DNA of 64,000 bases from Paracoccus sp. (in: a-proteobacteria) (GCA_030538425.1 JAUNTZ010000007.1:18086-82085); one strand, 5' to 3'. Shown: positions 26,535 through 35,268, counted from the first letter of the stretch. Numbers and translations: made by a program. The notes: generated by a model from the letters alone, not told the origin.

Positions 26535-28358
26535 ATGAGCCAGTTTACCCTTAACCTTATTTTCATCGGCCTGTCCTTCGCGCTTTATTTCGGCATCGCG
26601 ATCTGGGCGCGGGCGGGTTCGACGGCTGAATTCTATGCCGCGAACCGGGGCGTTCACCCGGTCATGAACGGCATGGCCACGGCGGCGGACTGGATGTCGG
26701 CGGCCTCGTTCATCTCGATGGCGGGTCTGATTGCCTTTACCGGCTATGACAACTCGGTCTATCTGATGGGCTGGACCGGCGGCTATGTGCTGCTGGCGCT
26801 GCTGCTGGCGCCCTATCTGCGCAAGTTCGGCAAGTTCACCGTGCCGGAATTCATCGGCGACCGCTTTTATTCCAAGACCGCGCGGATCATCGGCGTTGTC
26901 TGCCTGCTGACCATCTCGATCACCTATGTGATCGGCCAGATGGAGGGCGTGGGCATCACCTTCTCGCGCTATCTCGAGGTTGAGAAATCGACCGGGCTGT
27001 GGATCGGCGCAGCGGTCGTGTTCGCCTATGCGGTTCTGGGCGGGATGAAGGGCGTGACCTATACGCAGGTTGCGCAATATGTCGTGCTGATCATCGCCTA
27101 TACGATCCCTGCGGTATTCATCTCGATGCAGCTGACCGGCAATGCGCTGCCGCAGATGGGCCTGTTCGGCACCACCGATTCGGGCGTGCATCTGCTGACC
27201 AAGCTGGACCAGATCGTGACCGATCTTGGGTTCAATTCGTATACCGGGCATCACTCGTCCACGCTGAATATGTTCCTGTTCACCATGGCGCTGATGATCG
27301 GGACCGCCGGTCTGCCGCATGTCATCATCCGCTTTTTCACCGTGCCGAAGGTCTCGGACGCGCGGTCCTCGGCGGGTTGGGCGCTGATCTTCATCGCGCT
27401 GCTTTACACTGTGGCTCCGGCTGTGGGTGCGATGGCGCGCATGAACCTCAACACGACCATGTGGCCCAATGCCGCAACCACGACGACCGCCTATGAAGGT
27501 GGCGCGGTTGAGCTGGCCGCGATTGAGACCGCACCTGAACTGCAATGGATGCGCAACTGGCAGACCACCGGCCTCTTGAACTGGGAAGACAAGAACGGCG
27601 ACGGCCTGATCCAGTATTACAACGACCGCCCCGGCGCGACTGATGCGCAGGGCCGCCCGATGGCGGATATTGCGGCCGAAAACGGCTGGGCTGGCAATGA
27701 GCTGGTGACGGTCAACCAGGACATTCTGGTTCTGGCCAACCCCGAAATCGCCAACCTGCCGGGCTGGGTCATCGCCATCGTGGCGGCGGGCGGTCTGGCG
27801 GCGGCTCTGTCCACCGCGGCGGGCCTGCTTCTGGCGATCTCGGGCGCGGTCTCGCATGACCTTGTCAAAGGCGCGTTCAACCCGAACATCTCGGAACGCG
27901 GTGAGCTGATGGCGGCGCGTGTCTCGATGGCCGTGTCGATCCTTGTGGCCACGCTGCTGGGTCTGAACCCGCCGGGCTTTGCGGCGCAGACGGTGGCTCT
28001 GGCCTTTGGTCTGGCGGCATCGTCGATCTTCCCGGTGCTGATGATGGGCATCTTCTCCAAGCGCGTGAACAGCCAGGGCGCGATCTGGGGGATGCTGGCC
28101 GGGATGATCTCGACCACCGTCTATATCTTCCTTTACAAAGGCTGGTTCTTCATCGGTGGCACCAATGTGTTCAACGATGTGCCGGCAGAGTGGATCTTTG
28201 GCATCTCGCCCGCCGCCTTTGGCACCGTGGGCGCGCTGATCAACTTTGCGGTCGCCTATATCGTCTCGGGCATGACCGGCGAAGTGCCGGAGGACGTCAA
28301 GGACATGATCGACGGGATCCGCGTGCCGAAAGGTGCGGGCGCCGCGATCGACCACTAA
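26535..28358 (+). CDS. Sodium:solute symporter, VC_2705 type (probable acetate or short-chain acid uptake)
   Basis: The 607-residue protein has about 13 membrane helices of the SSS fold. It includes the ADWMSAASFISMAGLIAFTGY segment near 50 (split in the protein by the first broken helix), GTAGLPHVIIRFFTVP near 255, and LSTAAGLLLAISGAVSHDL near 430, which resembles the sodium-site helix of ActP. An insertion of about 95 residues (about 315 to 410) with acidic DKNGDGLIQYYNDRPG looks like an extramembrane loop with EF-hand-like spacing. The adjacency to acs and DUF4212 supports acetate or another short-chain acid as substrate. Confidence 0.92.
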   Translation: MSQFTLNLIFIGLSFALYFGIAIWARAGSTAEFYAANRGVHPVMNGMATAADWMSAASFISMAGLIAFTGYDNSVYLMGWTGGYVLLALLLAPYLRKFGKFTVPEFIGDRFYSKTARIIGVVCLLTISITYVIGQMEGVGITFSRYLEVEKSTGLWIGAAVVFAYAVLGGMKGVTYTQVAQYVVLIIAYTIPAVFISMQLTGNALPQMGLFGTTDSGVHLLTKLDQIVTDLGFNSYTGHHSSTLNMFLFTMALMIGTAGLPHVIIRFFTVPKVSDARSSAGWALIFIALLYTVAPAVGAMARMNLNTTMWPNAATTTTAYEGGAVELAAIETAPELQWMRNWQTTGLLNWEDKNGDGLIQYYNDRPGATDAQGRPMADIAAENGWAGNELVTVNQDILVLANPEIANLPGWVIAIVAAGGLAAALSTAAGLLLAISGAVSHDLVKGAFNPNISERGELMAARVSMAVSILVATLLGLNPPGFAAQTVALAFGLAASSIFPVLMMGIFSKRVNSQGAIWGMLAGMISTTVYIFLYKGWFFIGGTNVFNDVPAEWIFGISPAAFGTVGALINFAVAYIVSGMTGEVPEDVKDMIDGIRVPKGAGAAIDH

Positions 28359-28366
28359 ACACCAAG

Positions 28367-28394
28367 GCCGCGCCCCCAGATCCGGGGGCGCGGC
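28367..28394 (+). terminator. Hairpin after the symporter gene
   Basis: GCCGCGCCCCC (28367-28377) pairs perfectly with GGGGGCGCGGC (28384-28394) around a 6-base loop, 8 bases after the stop. No T-run follows, so it may stabilise the upstream mRNA or only partly terminate before the signalling genes. Confidence 0.55.
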
Positions 28395-28414
28395 ATCCCG
28401 AAAGGTCGCAACTC

Positions 28415-30226
28415 ATGCCCTCTGTCGTCGATTTCATCGCTTCGGTTCACCCCTATGACAACCTGCCGAGGGACGAATTGGTTCGCGTGGCCAATTCCTT
28501 CATCCGCAGGGATTTCGCGGCGGGCGAGACCGTCTATAGCCACGGCGATATCTTGCAGGGCCTCTATCTGATCGAAAGTGCCGAGGTTGAGGTGACCGAT
28601 GCCAATGGCGTGCAGGTCTCATTGCTGGGGCGCGGGAATTCCTTCGGGGAACGCGGGCTTTTGGGCGCGGGGCAAGCGGCCACCAATGCGCAGGTGGTGA
28701 CGGCGGGGCTTCTCCTGTTGCTGCCCGCGGCTGAGTTCGGCAGGCTCTTGCGCGAAAACGCCGCCTTCGCGCGGTTCTTTGACCGAGGCCGCAAGGAGAC
28801 CCGCGACGACAGCGATATCGCCACGCTGAAAGTGCGCGATTTCCTGACCCGCGCGCCGCTGACCGCCGCGCCCGAGACCACGATTGCCGAGGCCGCGCGG
28901 ATGATGCGCGATGCGCGGGCCTCATCGCTTGGCATCACCGATGCGGGCGGTGGGCTTCTGGGTCTGGTGACAATCCGCGATATGTCGAACCGCGTCGTGG
29001 CCGAGGGGCGCGACGCGACCGGGCCGGTCGCCGGGATCATGACCGAAAACCCGATCACCCTGCCGCCCGAGGCGCTTGGCTCGGACGTGCTGAACATCAT
29101 GCTCGAACGCCGTGTGGGCCATTTGCCGGTGGTCGATCGCGGCCGCTTTGTCGGCATGGTCACGCAGACCGACCTCACGCGGGTGCAGGCGGTGACAAGC
29201 TCGGTCCTGATCCGCGATATTGCCCAGTCGGACAGCGCCAGTGAGATGGCGCAGATCACCGCCCGCATCCCTGACCTGCTGGCCAATCTGATTGCGGGCC
29301 ATCACCGCCATGAGGTGGTCACGCGGCTGATCACCGACATCGCCGATGCCGTGACCCGCCGCCTGCTGGCACTGGCTGAGGCGCAGCTCGGACCCGCGCC
29401 TTGCGCGTGGCTTTGGGCGGCCTGCGGCTCTCAGGGGCGGCAGGAACAGACGGGCGTGTCGGATCAGGACAATTGCCTGATTCTTGCGGACGATTGCGAG
29501 GCGGATTCCCCTTATTTCGAAAAGCTGGCCCGCTTCCTCAGCGACGGGCTCAACGAATGCGGCTATGTCTATTGCCCGGGCGACATGATGGCGACCAATC
29601 CGCGTTGGCGTCAGCCGCTGCGGGTGTGGCGGAGCTATTTTCAGGGCTGGATCGAGCGGCCAAGCCCCGAGGCGCAGATGCTCGCCTCGGTCATGTTCGA
29701 TCTGCGCGGCATTGGCGGCGATCATTCCTTGCTTGAGGGGTTGCAGCAAGAGACGCTTGAGATGGCCTCGCGCAACTCGATCTTTGTGGCGCATATGATC
29801 TCGAACTCGCTCAAACATCAGCCGCCGCTTGGGCTGATCCGGGGCTTTGCGACGATCCGCTCGGGCGAGTATCGCAACCATATCGACATGAAGATGAACG
29901 GCGTCGTGCCGATCACAGATCTGGGCCGGGTCTATGCGCTGAGGGGCAGGCTCGGGGCGGTCAACACCCGCGCCCGCCTGCTGGAGGCTGAGGAGGCCGG
30001 CGTGATCTCAGGCGCGGGGGCGCGTGATCTGATTGCGGCCTATGATCTGATCCAGGATCTGCGGCTGACCAATCAGGCCCATCTGATCCGCGCCGGACGC
30101 AGGCCCGACAACTATCTGTCGCCCTCGGACCTGCCCGATTTTCAGCGCAGCCACCTGCGCGACGCCTTTGTGGTCGTCCGCTCGATGCAATCGGCGGTGG
30201 GCCACGGAACAGGAGCCTTGGGATGA
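28415..30226 (+). CDS. Cyclic-nucleotide-binding/CBS/DUF294 nucleotidyltransferase-like signalling protein
   Basis: The 603-residue protein has three modules. A cNMP-binding-like domain spans about 10 to 120 (SHGDILQGLYLIESAEVEV, then SFGERGLLG). A CBS pair spans about 145 to 265 (RDFLTRAPLTA and IMTENPITLP, each followed by a GLVTIRD- or GMVTQTD-type strand). A DUF294 nucleotidyltransferase-like domain follows with CGSQGRQEQTGVSDQDN near 337 and a DUF294_C helical domain to the end. In other proteobacteria the same architecture sits beside acs/actP and is thought to sense adenylate status. No enzyme activity is proven for this type. ATG 28415 has AAAGG about 9 bases upstream. Confidence 0.88.
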   Translation: MPSVVDFIASVHPYDNLPRDELVRVANSFIRRDFAAGETVYSHGDILQGLYLIESAEVEVTDANGVQVSLLGRGNSFGERGLLGAGQAATNAQVVTAGLLLLLPAAEFGRLLRENAAFARFFDRGRKETRDDSDIATLKVRDFLTRAPLTAAPETTIAEAARMMRDARASSLGITDAGGGLLGLVTIRDMSNRVVAEGRDATGPVAGIMTENPITLPPEALGSDVLNIMLERRVGHLPVVDRGRFVGMVTQTDLTRVQAVTSSVLIRDIAQSDSASEMAQITARIPDLLANLIAGHHRHEVVTRLITDIADAVTRRLLALAEAQLGPAPCAWLWAACGSQGRQEQTGVSDQDNCLILADDCEADSPYFEKLARFLSDGLNECGYVYCPGDMMATNPRWRQPLRVWRSYFQGWIERPSPEAQMLASVMFDLRGIGGDHSLLEGLQQETLEMASRNSIFVAHMISNSLKHQPPLGLIRGFATIRSGEYRNHIDMKMNGVVPITDLGRVYALRGRLGAVNTRARLLEAEEAGVISGAGARDLIAAYDLIQDLRLTNQAHLIRAGRRPDNYLSPSDLPDFQRSHLRDAFVVVRSMQSAVGHGTGALG

Positions 30227-30717
30227 GTGGAGTAGGTTGGGACATTATCGGCACGCTGATCGTGGCGGTCGGCACGGCGGCGACGCTTTATGCGGCCTTC
30301 CACGCGCTGCGCAAGGCCGGGCGCCCGGTGCCGAAATGGGTGATGCCCGCCGCCATCGGCGTGGCGATGATCGCCTATGCGACATGGAATGAATATAGCT
30401 GGTTCAACCGCGTCACCGCGCAGCTGCCCGACCGGGTGGTGGTGCTGGCTGAGGGCGAGACCCGCGTGGCGTTTCGCCCGTGGTCCTATCTGGCGCCGAT
30501 GACGCTGCGCTTTACCGCGCTTGACCGCGCCGCGATCCGTGAGGCGGGGGGCGGCGTGCGGGTCGCGCCGGTGATGCTGGTCGAACGCTGGCGCGATACG
30601 GTGACGGTGGAGCATGGCGTCGATTGCGCGCGCGGCGCGGTGCAGGCGCCCGGAGAACCATGGGTGGGCCTGCCCGCCGATGATCCGCTGTTGCGAACGG
30701 TCTGTCAGGAGGGGTGA
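30223..30717 (+). CDS. Small membrane protein of unknown function in the acetate locus
   Basis: The 164-residue product has two hydrophobic segments (about 6 to 28 and 38 to 57) followed by a periplasmic-looking domain of about 100 residues with VVVLAEGETRVAFRPWSYLAPMT-type beta strands and two cysteines. The ATG overlaps the stop of the preceding gene as ATGA, and the response regulator follows 3 bases after its stop. It is thus part of the locus and perhaps an accessory to sensing. No known family was recognised. Confidence 0.8.
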   Translation: MSGVGWDIIGTLIVAVGTAATLYAAFHALRKAGRPVPKWVMPAAIGVAMIAYATWNEYSWFNRVTAQLPDRVVVLAEGETRVAFRPWSYLAPMTLRFTALDRAAIREAGGGVRVAPVMLVERWRDTVTVEHGVDCARGAVQAPGEPWVGLPADDPLLRTVCQEG

Positions 30718-30720
30718 GAC

Positions 30721-31119
30721 ATGGCGCGGGTGATGGTGATCGAGGATGAGGACAATATCGCAATCGCGCTTGATTTCCTGCTGTCGCGCGATGGGCACAC
30801 GCATACTCGGCTTGCGACCGGCGCGGGTGCGGTTGATGCGATCCGGGCCGAGCGTCCCGATCTGGTGCTTCTGGACATCATGCTGCCCGAGGTCTCGGGC
30901 TATCAGATCGTTGAGGATCTGCGCGCCGACCCGGCCCTTGCCGATGTGCGGGTGCTGATGATGACGGCGCGCGGCTCGGTGGTCGAGAGGCGGCGCGGCA
31001 TGGCGCTTGGCGCCGACGGCTTCATCGCCAAACCGTTTGAGCTGGCCGAGCTGCGCGCCGAGATCTCGCGCCTGCTGGATGGCGGTGAGGCTATGGCTGC
31101 GCAGGCGGGGCCGGTCTGA
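30721..31119 (+). CDS. Single-domain response regulator
   Basis: The 132-residue protein is a CheY-like receiver domain without an output domain. The acidic pocket is IEDED (about 7 to 11), the phospho-acceptor Asp is in LVLLDIMLPEVSGYQ (about 53), the conserved Thr is in MMTARGS (about 83), and the conserved Lys is in FIAKPFE (about 105). The C-terminal tail LLDGGEAMAAQAGPV resembles the repeat units that follow. Its partner was probably the membrane protein at 31544, whose kinase core looks degenerate. The stop codon overlaps the next ATG as TGATG. Confidence 0.93.
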   Translation: MARVMVIEDEDNIAIALDFLLSRDGHTHTRLATGAGAVDAIRAERPDLVLLDIMLPEVSGYQIVEDLRADPALADVRVLMMTARGSVVERRRGMALGADGFIAKPFELAELRAEISRLLDGGEAMAAQAGPV

Positions 31120-31544
31120 TGCGGGCGGGGCTGTGTTTGCGCGGGGGCTTTGTGGAGCGGTGCCGAGGTGTCGCGCCTGTCGCGGAGCGCATCGCCGCGC
31201 GGTTTGAACTGGCCGGGTTGCACCGCTTGCCGCGCCTGTTGGGCGGCGGCGAGGCGCAGGCGGGGCTGTCCTTGCATGGGCGCTTTGTGGAGCGGTGCCG
31301 AGGTGTCGCGCCTGTCGCGGAGCGCATCGCCGGGCGGTTTGAACGGGCCGGGTTGCGCCGCTTGCCGCGTCTGCTGGACGGCGGTAAGGCGCAGGCGGGG
31401 ATGGCCTTGCATGGGCGCTCTGTGGAACGCTGCCGAGGCATCGCGCCTGTCGCGGGGCGCATCGCCGCGCGGTTTGACCCGGCCAGGTTGTGCCGCTTGC
31501 CGCGCTTGCTGGATGGCCGCGACGCTGTGGCAGGGCCGGTCTGA
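31119..31544 (+). CDS. Possible three-repeat protein (3 x 45 residues) inside repeat block B
   Basis: A 141-codon frame is open from an ATG overlapping the response-regulator stop (TGATG) to a stop overlapping the next gene start (again TGATG). It consists of three 45-residue units whose shared core is FVERCRGVAPVAERI, then RLPRLLDGG. In favour of coding: an unbroken frame, a period that is a multiple of three, and coupling on both sides. Against: no family, and differences between units 1 and 2 fall mostly on amino-acid-changing positions, for example Leu to Arg, His to Arg, Gly to Asp and Glu to Lys. That looks like neutral decay and not selection. The frame may be only a translated intergenic repeat. 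Confidence 0.35.
   Translation: MRAGLCLRGGFVERCRGVAPVAERIAARFELAGLHRLPRLLGGGEAQAGLSLHGRFVERCRGVAPVAERIAGRFERAGLRRLPRLLDGGKAQAGMALHGRSVERCRGIAPVAGRIAARFDPARLCRLPRLLDGRDAVAGPV
31139..31543. repeat. Block B: three ~135-bp tandem repeats between response regulator and sensor-exonuclease
   Basis: Matching points (the C of CTTTGTGGAGCGG or its variant) are at 31148, 31283 and 31418, giving exact spacings of 135 bp. Units 1 and 2 are nearly identical over the first 60 bases; unit 3 is more diverged. The left gene ends in CTGGATGGCGG...GGGGCCGGTCTGATG, and the last unit ends in CTGGATGGCCG...CAGGGCCGGTCTGATG. The gene junction itself therefore appears to have been duplicated with the array. Confidence 0.85.
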
Positions 31545-33532
31545 TGCTCACGCGGCTGTCCTTGCGGCTGCGGGTCTTCCTGATCTTTGCCGGATTGGCG
31601 GCGGCGGTGTTGCTGGCGCTTGGCGGCGGGCTGTATCTGGCCGCCCGTACGCTTGGTCCCGAGGCTCTGGACGCGCTGATCCTTGCCGCGCTGATCGGCG
31701 GGTTTGGCGGCGTCGCGGCGCTGACTCTGGTCTGGTATCTCTTTGATATCAACGTCGCCCGCCCGATTGAGACCTTGGCGGGCGGGCTCTTGACCGGCGC
31801 GATGCCCGGCCCCGAAGAGGGGCGCTATCTGGCCGATCTGGCCCCCGCCGCCCGCCGCGCCGCTGAGACGCAGGCCCGCGCCCGCGCCGATCTGGATGCC
31901 GCGATGGAGGCCCATGCCGCCTTGCAGGCCCGCGAAAAGGCGCTGCTGGAATCCATCCTCTCGGATCTGGGCGCGGGCGCGGTGATGACCGATGATGACA
32001 GCCGGGTGATGTTCTACAACAATGCCGCGGGTGAGATCCTGCCGGGGCTTGCGCTTGACCGCAAACTGTCGCGCTTTGTGCGGCCCGGCGGGCTTGATGC
32101 CGCGATGGCGCGGATCGGGGCGGAGGGCGGCACCGATGTCACGCTTGTCGGCAATGACGATCTGCGCCTGACCGGGCGGATGCGGCGCTTGCAGGGCGAT
32201 GAGGGCGGCTTTGTGCTGATCCTGCGCCCGGTCGGGCGCGACCCCGCCGCGCCGCGTGCCGCGCTTGAAAAGCTGCGCCGCCATGCCTCGACCCTTGTGC
32301 CGATGCTGGGCGATATGTCGGGGCCGGTGCCCGCGCCCCTGCAAGAGGCGATCCGGGCCGAGGGGCAGGGGCTGGCCGCCGCTTTGCGTGAGTTGGACAC
32401 GGCGCTCACCGCCCGCCCGCCGCGTCAGCGCCGCGTTGCTTCGGATGAGCTGGCGCGGGGGCTTGGCCTGCCGCTTGGCGCGGTCGCGCGGGTGACGCTG
32501 GCCGCCGATGGCTGGCAGATCGGCGGGCTGCTTGCGATGCTGGCCGCGCAGTTGCGCGCCTGCGGACGTGAGCCCTTGGCCGCGATCAGCGCCGAAGGGG
32601 CCGAGGCCATGGTCAGCCTTGAATGGCAGGGCCCGCCGTTGTCCATGGCGATGCTGGACCGTTGGCTCGATGAGGCGCCCGACCCCGATCAGCCCGATAT
32701 GACCGGCCATAATATCCTGGCCGGGCATGGCTCTGGCATCTGGCCCGAGACGCGCGAGGGCGTGGCCTCTCTGGTGCTGCCGCTGGCGGTTTCGGCGGGC
32801 GCCACCGCCGCGCGGCCGGGCGTGACCTATGATTTCGCGCTCTCGGGCAAGGGGGCGGGCGACCGGCGGCCTTTGGACGGCATGACCTGCGTGGTCTTTG
32901 ACACCGAGACCACGGGGCTCACCATGTCCGACCGGATCGTGCAGATTGCCGGGTTGCGGATCTCGAACGGGCGGCTGACCGGCGAGAGCTTTGAGACGCT
33001 TGTCAATCCGGGCCGCCGCATCCCGCCCGCCTCGACCGCGATTCACAAGATCACCGATGAGATGGTGGCGGGCGCGCCCGATATCGGGCAGGCGCTGACG
33101 GGCTTTTCCGCCTTTACCGAGGACGCCGTGCTGATTGCCCATAACGCGCCCTTCGATATGGGGCTGCTGCGCGCCGCCGAGGCTGAGACCGGCATTTCCT
33201 TTCGCAACCGGGTGATGGATACGGTTCTGCTCTCGGCGATGATCTGGGGGCAGGGCGCGGTTCATTCGCTTGATGCGATTTGCGAGAGGCTGGAGATCGA
33301 GCTGCCGCCCGAGCTGCGCCACACCGCGATGGGCGACACGCAGGCCACCGCCGAGGCGTTCCTGCGCATGCTGCCCGCGCTTGCCACCAAGGGCATCACC
33401 CGCTTCGAGGACGTCCTGCGAGAGACCCGCAAATACCGCCGCCTTCTGGCCGACGCAAACCTCCCCGGCGCAGGCGATGAGGCCCCCCACCCGTCGCAAG
33501 ACCCGGCGCTGAACCCGGAATTGCGGGGTTAA
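31544..33532 (+). CDS. Membrane sensor-like protein fused to a DEDDh 3'-5' exonuclease
   Basis: The 662-residue protein has two membrane helices (about 10 to 34 and 44 to 67) and a helical linker with a PAS-like region (about 125 to 235: SDLGAGAVMTDDDSRVMFYN). A segment at about 240 to 435 has the layout of a histidine-kinase core but without clear H, N and G boxes. A DnaQ-like exonuclease domain runs from about 445 to 625. Its acidic residues are VVFDTETTGL (Asp and Glu), AHNAPFDMGLL (Asp) and HTAMGDTQAT (His and Asp). Similar fusions occur in acs/actP neighbourhoods. The role may be nucleotide or RNA turnover linked to signalling. ATG 31544 overlaps the preceding stop. Confidence 0.82.
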   Translation: MLTRLSLRLRVFLIFAGLAAAVLLALGGGLYLAARTLGPEALDALILAALIGGFGGVAALTLVWYLFDINVARPIETLAGGLLTGAMPGPEEGRYLADLAPAARRAAETQARARADLDAAMEAHAALQAREKALLESILSDLGAGAVMTDDDSRVMFYNNAAGEILPGLALDRKLSRFVRPGGLDAAMARIGAEGGTDVTLVGNDDLRLTGRMRRLQGDEGGFVLILRPVGRDPAAPRAALEKLRRHASTLVPMLGDMSGPVPAPLQEAIRAEGQGLAAALRELDTALTARPPRQRRVASDELARGLGLPLGAVARVTLAADGWQIGGLLAMLAAQLRACGREPLAAISAEGAEAMVSLEWQGPPLSMAMLDRWLDEAPDPDQPDMTGHNILAGHGSGIWPETREGVASLVLPLAVSAGATAARPGVTYDFALSGKGAGDRRPLDGMTCVVFDTETTGLTMSDRIVQIAGLRISNGRLTGESFETLVNPGRRIPPASTAIHKITDEMVAGAPDIGQALTGFSAFTEDAVLIAHNAPFDMGLLRAAEAETGISFRNRVMDTVLLSAMIWGQGAVHSLDAICERLEIELPPELRHTAMGDTQATAEAFLRMLPALATKGITRFEDVLRETRKYRRLLADANLPGAGDEAPHPSQDPALNPELRG

Positions 33533-33760
33533 GGGGGCGGGCGTTGGCCGACGCCAAAGGATGCGCACTGGCCGCTCGTGGAGGGTAACTTGCGCAGCTA
33601 CCGCAGCGGGCCATTTACGAAGCCCCCCACCCGTTGCAAGACCCCGCGCTGAACCCGGAATTGCGGGGTTAGGGGTGGCCGTTGGCCGAGGCCAAAGGAT
33701 GCGCATTGGCCGCTCGTGGGCGGGAACTTGCGCAGCTAAAGCACCGGTCATTAACGCGGC
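33481..33760. repeat. Block C, left part: 140-bp duplication of the exonuclease gene 3' end
   Basis: The last ~50 bases of the exonuclease gene plus about 90 bases of spacer (33483 onward) are repeated 140 bp later (33623 onward). CCCCCCACCCGTCGCAAGAC is matched by CCCCCCACCCGTTGCAAGAC, and GAACCCGGAATTGCGGGGTT is identical in both. The spacer half carries CCAAAGGATGCGCACTGGCC in copy 1 and the same with one change in copy 2. The second copy is non-coding because it lacks a gene in front. Confidence 0.9.
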
Positions 33761-34380
33761 TCGCGACAGGTTCGCGATAACGGCGCCCAGCCCTGCGGCG
33801 ACATAGTCCGCCGCATTGTTGCAGGCCGGTCGCAAAGGACGCTCTCTTGACCGTGGGCCCGCGGATTGCACGGCAGGCGCTGCCACGGCGTGGTATGCGT
33901 TGGCTGAGATTGCGCCCACCACCGCCGCGGCCAGATTGTCGGGCGATGCCTTTAACCGCTCACGATGCCCTCGTTGCAGATGCCACGGGCGCGGGGACGC
34001 GCGACAGGCCGCCGATCTGGCAGTCTGGCGACCATACCCGCCAGCCATTCGTGGACCCAGCAAAGCCACGCCTCTTCATCAAGCAGATTGCGCGGGAATG
34101 ACCCGCCCGCGGCAATGAAACCTGCACGAGCAAAGCCAGTGGCACAACGCCGCGAGAGGGACCGGCGCGACGAAGGCCGACACCCGCTCGTCGTCCCGCC
34201 CCGCTCGGACCCGCCCCGCCCTCATGAGCGAAACCAGGGACGCGCCTGCTGGGGCGAGAGCGGGCGAGGGGCCGGGCTAGGCTCGCGATAAATACGGCCA
34301 GCCCTTTGCCGACATGGCATCTTGCCGTCTCGCATTGTCGCGGACATACGCCCGCCGCCTGCCAAACCTCACTGCCGCAA
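33761..34380. repeat. Block C, right part: decayed copies of the 3' end of the minus-strand hydrolase gene
   Basis: The end of the hydrolase gene at 34405-34440 contains GCAGGCTTGCGATAAAGGCG then GCCAGCATGGCGTCGAC. Related sequence occurs at 33765-33802 (CAGGTTCGCGATAACGGC, then CCAGCCCTGCGGCGAC) and at 34275-34313 (TAGGCTCGCGATAAATACGG, then CCAGCCCTTTGCCGAC). Weaker matches near 33905, 34020 and 34150 would give a period of about 127 bp. No gene is supported in this 0.6 kb; long minus-strand frames through it lack domains. Confidence 0.6.
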
Positions 34381-35268
34381 CTAGGGCCGCACCACCGGCT
34401 CGGGCAGGCTTGCGATAAAGGCGGCCAGCATGGCGTCGACCCGGGCTGCGGCACCCTCGTCATAGACCAGCAGGCTTCCCGGGGCCTTGCGTTGTTGGTC
34501 GAAGCCGTGATCGACCCCTTCGATCACGTCAAGCGCGACCTCTTGGCCGTCCGCGCGCAGCGCATCGACAAGCGCCAGACAGCTTTCATTCTCGACGATG
34601 CGGTCATGCTCGGCCAGAACAAAGCGCAGCGGGATCATCCGCTGAATCCCCTGCGTATCGGCGCGGTTGAAGAGGCCGCAATAGGGGTAAAGCAGAAAGG
34701 CGCCCTGCACCCGCGCGGCGCTGTCTCGGCGCGGCTCGGGCCATGCGCTGAGGCCGGGCGGGGGCAAAGCGCGGCCCAGATGGGCCAGATATTCAAGCCC
34801 CGCCCAACCGCCATGCGAGGCGCCCAGAATGACCATCCGGCCGCCGTCGATGCGCGGATCCTGCGCCATGGCCGCGACCGCGACGGCCACATCTCCGGCC
34901 CGCTCCGCGCCCGACAGAACCTGCCCGACGCAGACCAGACGCCATGCCTGCAACTGGTCCAGACCGCGCGGGCTGTGGCTGTCGAGGATCAGCGAGGCCC
35001 AGCCCATCGCGTCCAGAATATCGGCGTAGCTGTCCAGATTATCGGCAGGCCCGTCGCAGCCCGATAACAGCAGCGCCAGCGGTGCTGGGCCGTCGCCATC
35101 CGGCAGGCGCAAGCGCCAATGCGCGCGCAGCGCCTCCAGCCTCACCTCGGGCGGATCGGCGGCCAGTTCAAGCCCTCGGTCGCGGAAGGTCACATTGGCC
35201 GCGACCAGCAGAAGCGGCAGGCCAAAGACAAGCGCCGCGATCAGGATATAGCGCCTTAATTCTCGCAT
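34381..35268 (-). CDS. Membrane-anchored dienelactone-hydrolase-like alpha/beta hydrolase
   Basis: The 295-residue product begins with a signal-anchor helix (YILIAALVFGLPLLLVAANV). The alpha/beta-hydrolase domain carries the nucleophile in VILGASHGGW (Ser, about 150), an acid in FVLAEHDRIVENE (Asp, about 225), and the catalytic His in GVDHGFDQQ (about 255). LLLSGCDGPADNLDSY near 70 may provide the oxyanion hole. It should act as an esterase or lipase-like enzyme on the periplasmic side. The start at 35268 overlaps the end of the upstream membrane hydrolase gene by 13 bases, so the pair is co-translated. The upstream 25 codons of the open frame are rejected. Confidence 0.78.
   Translation of the reverse strand: MRELRRYILIAALVFGLPLLLVAANVTFRDRGLELAADPPEVRLEALRAHWRLRLPDGDGPAPLALLLSGCDGPADNLDSYADILDAMGWASLILDSHSPRGLDQLQAWRLVCVGQVLSGAERAGDVAVAVAAMAQDPRIDGGRMVILGASHGGWAGLEYLAHLGRALPPPGLSAWPEPRRDSAARVQGAFLLYPYCGLFNRADTQGIQRMIPLRFVLAEHDRIVENESCLALVDALRADGQEVALDVIEGVDHGFDQQRKAPGSLLVYDEGAAARVDAMLAAFIASLPEPVVRP

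Noticed and set aside
31091-34069. A 992-codon minus-strand open frame
   Set aside because: It is antisense to the repeat array and to the exonuclease gene with its intact DEDDh motifs. Its translation is low-complexity Arg, Pro and Gly, typical of a GC-rich shadow frame.
33816-34118. Plus-strand frames of 80 to 108 codons between the exonuclease and hydrolase genes
   Set aside because: They run through decayed repeat units, have no ribosome site and overlap in several frames.
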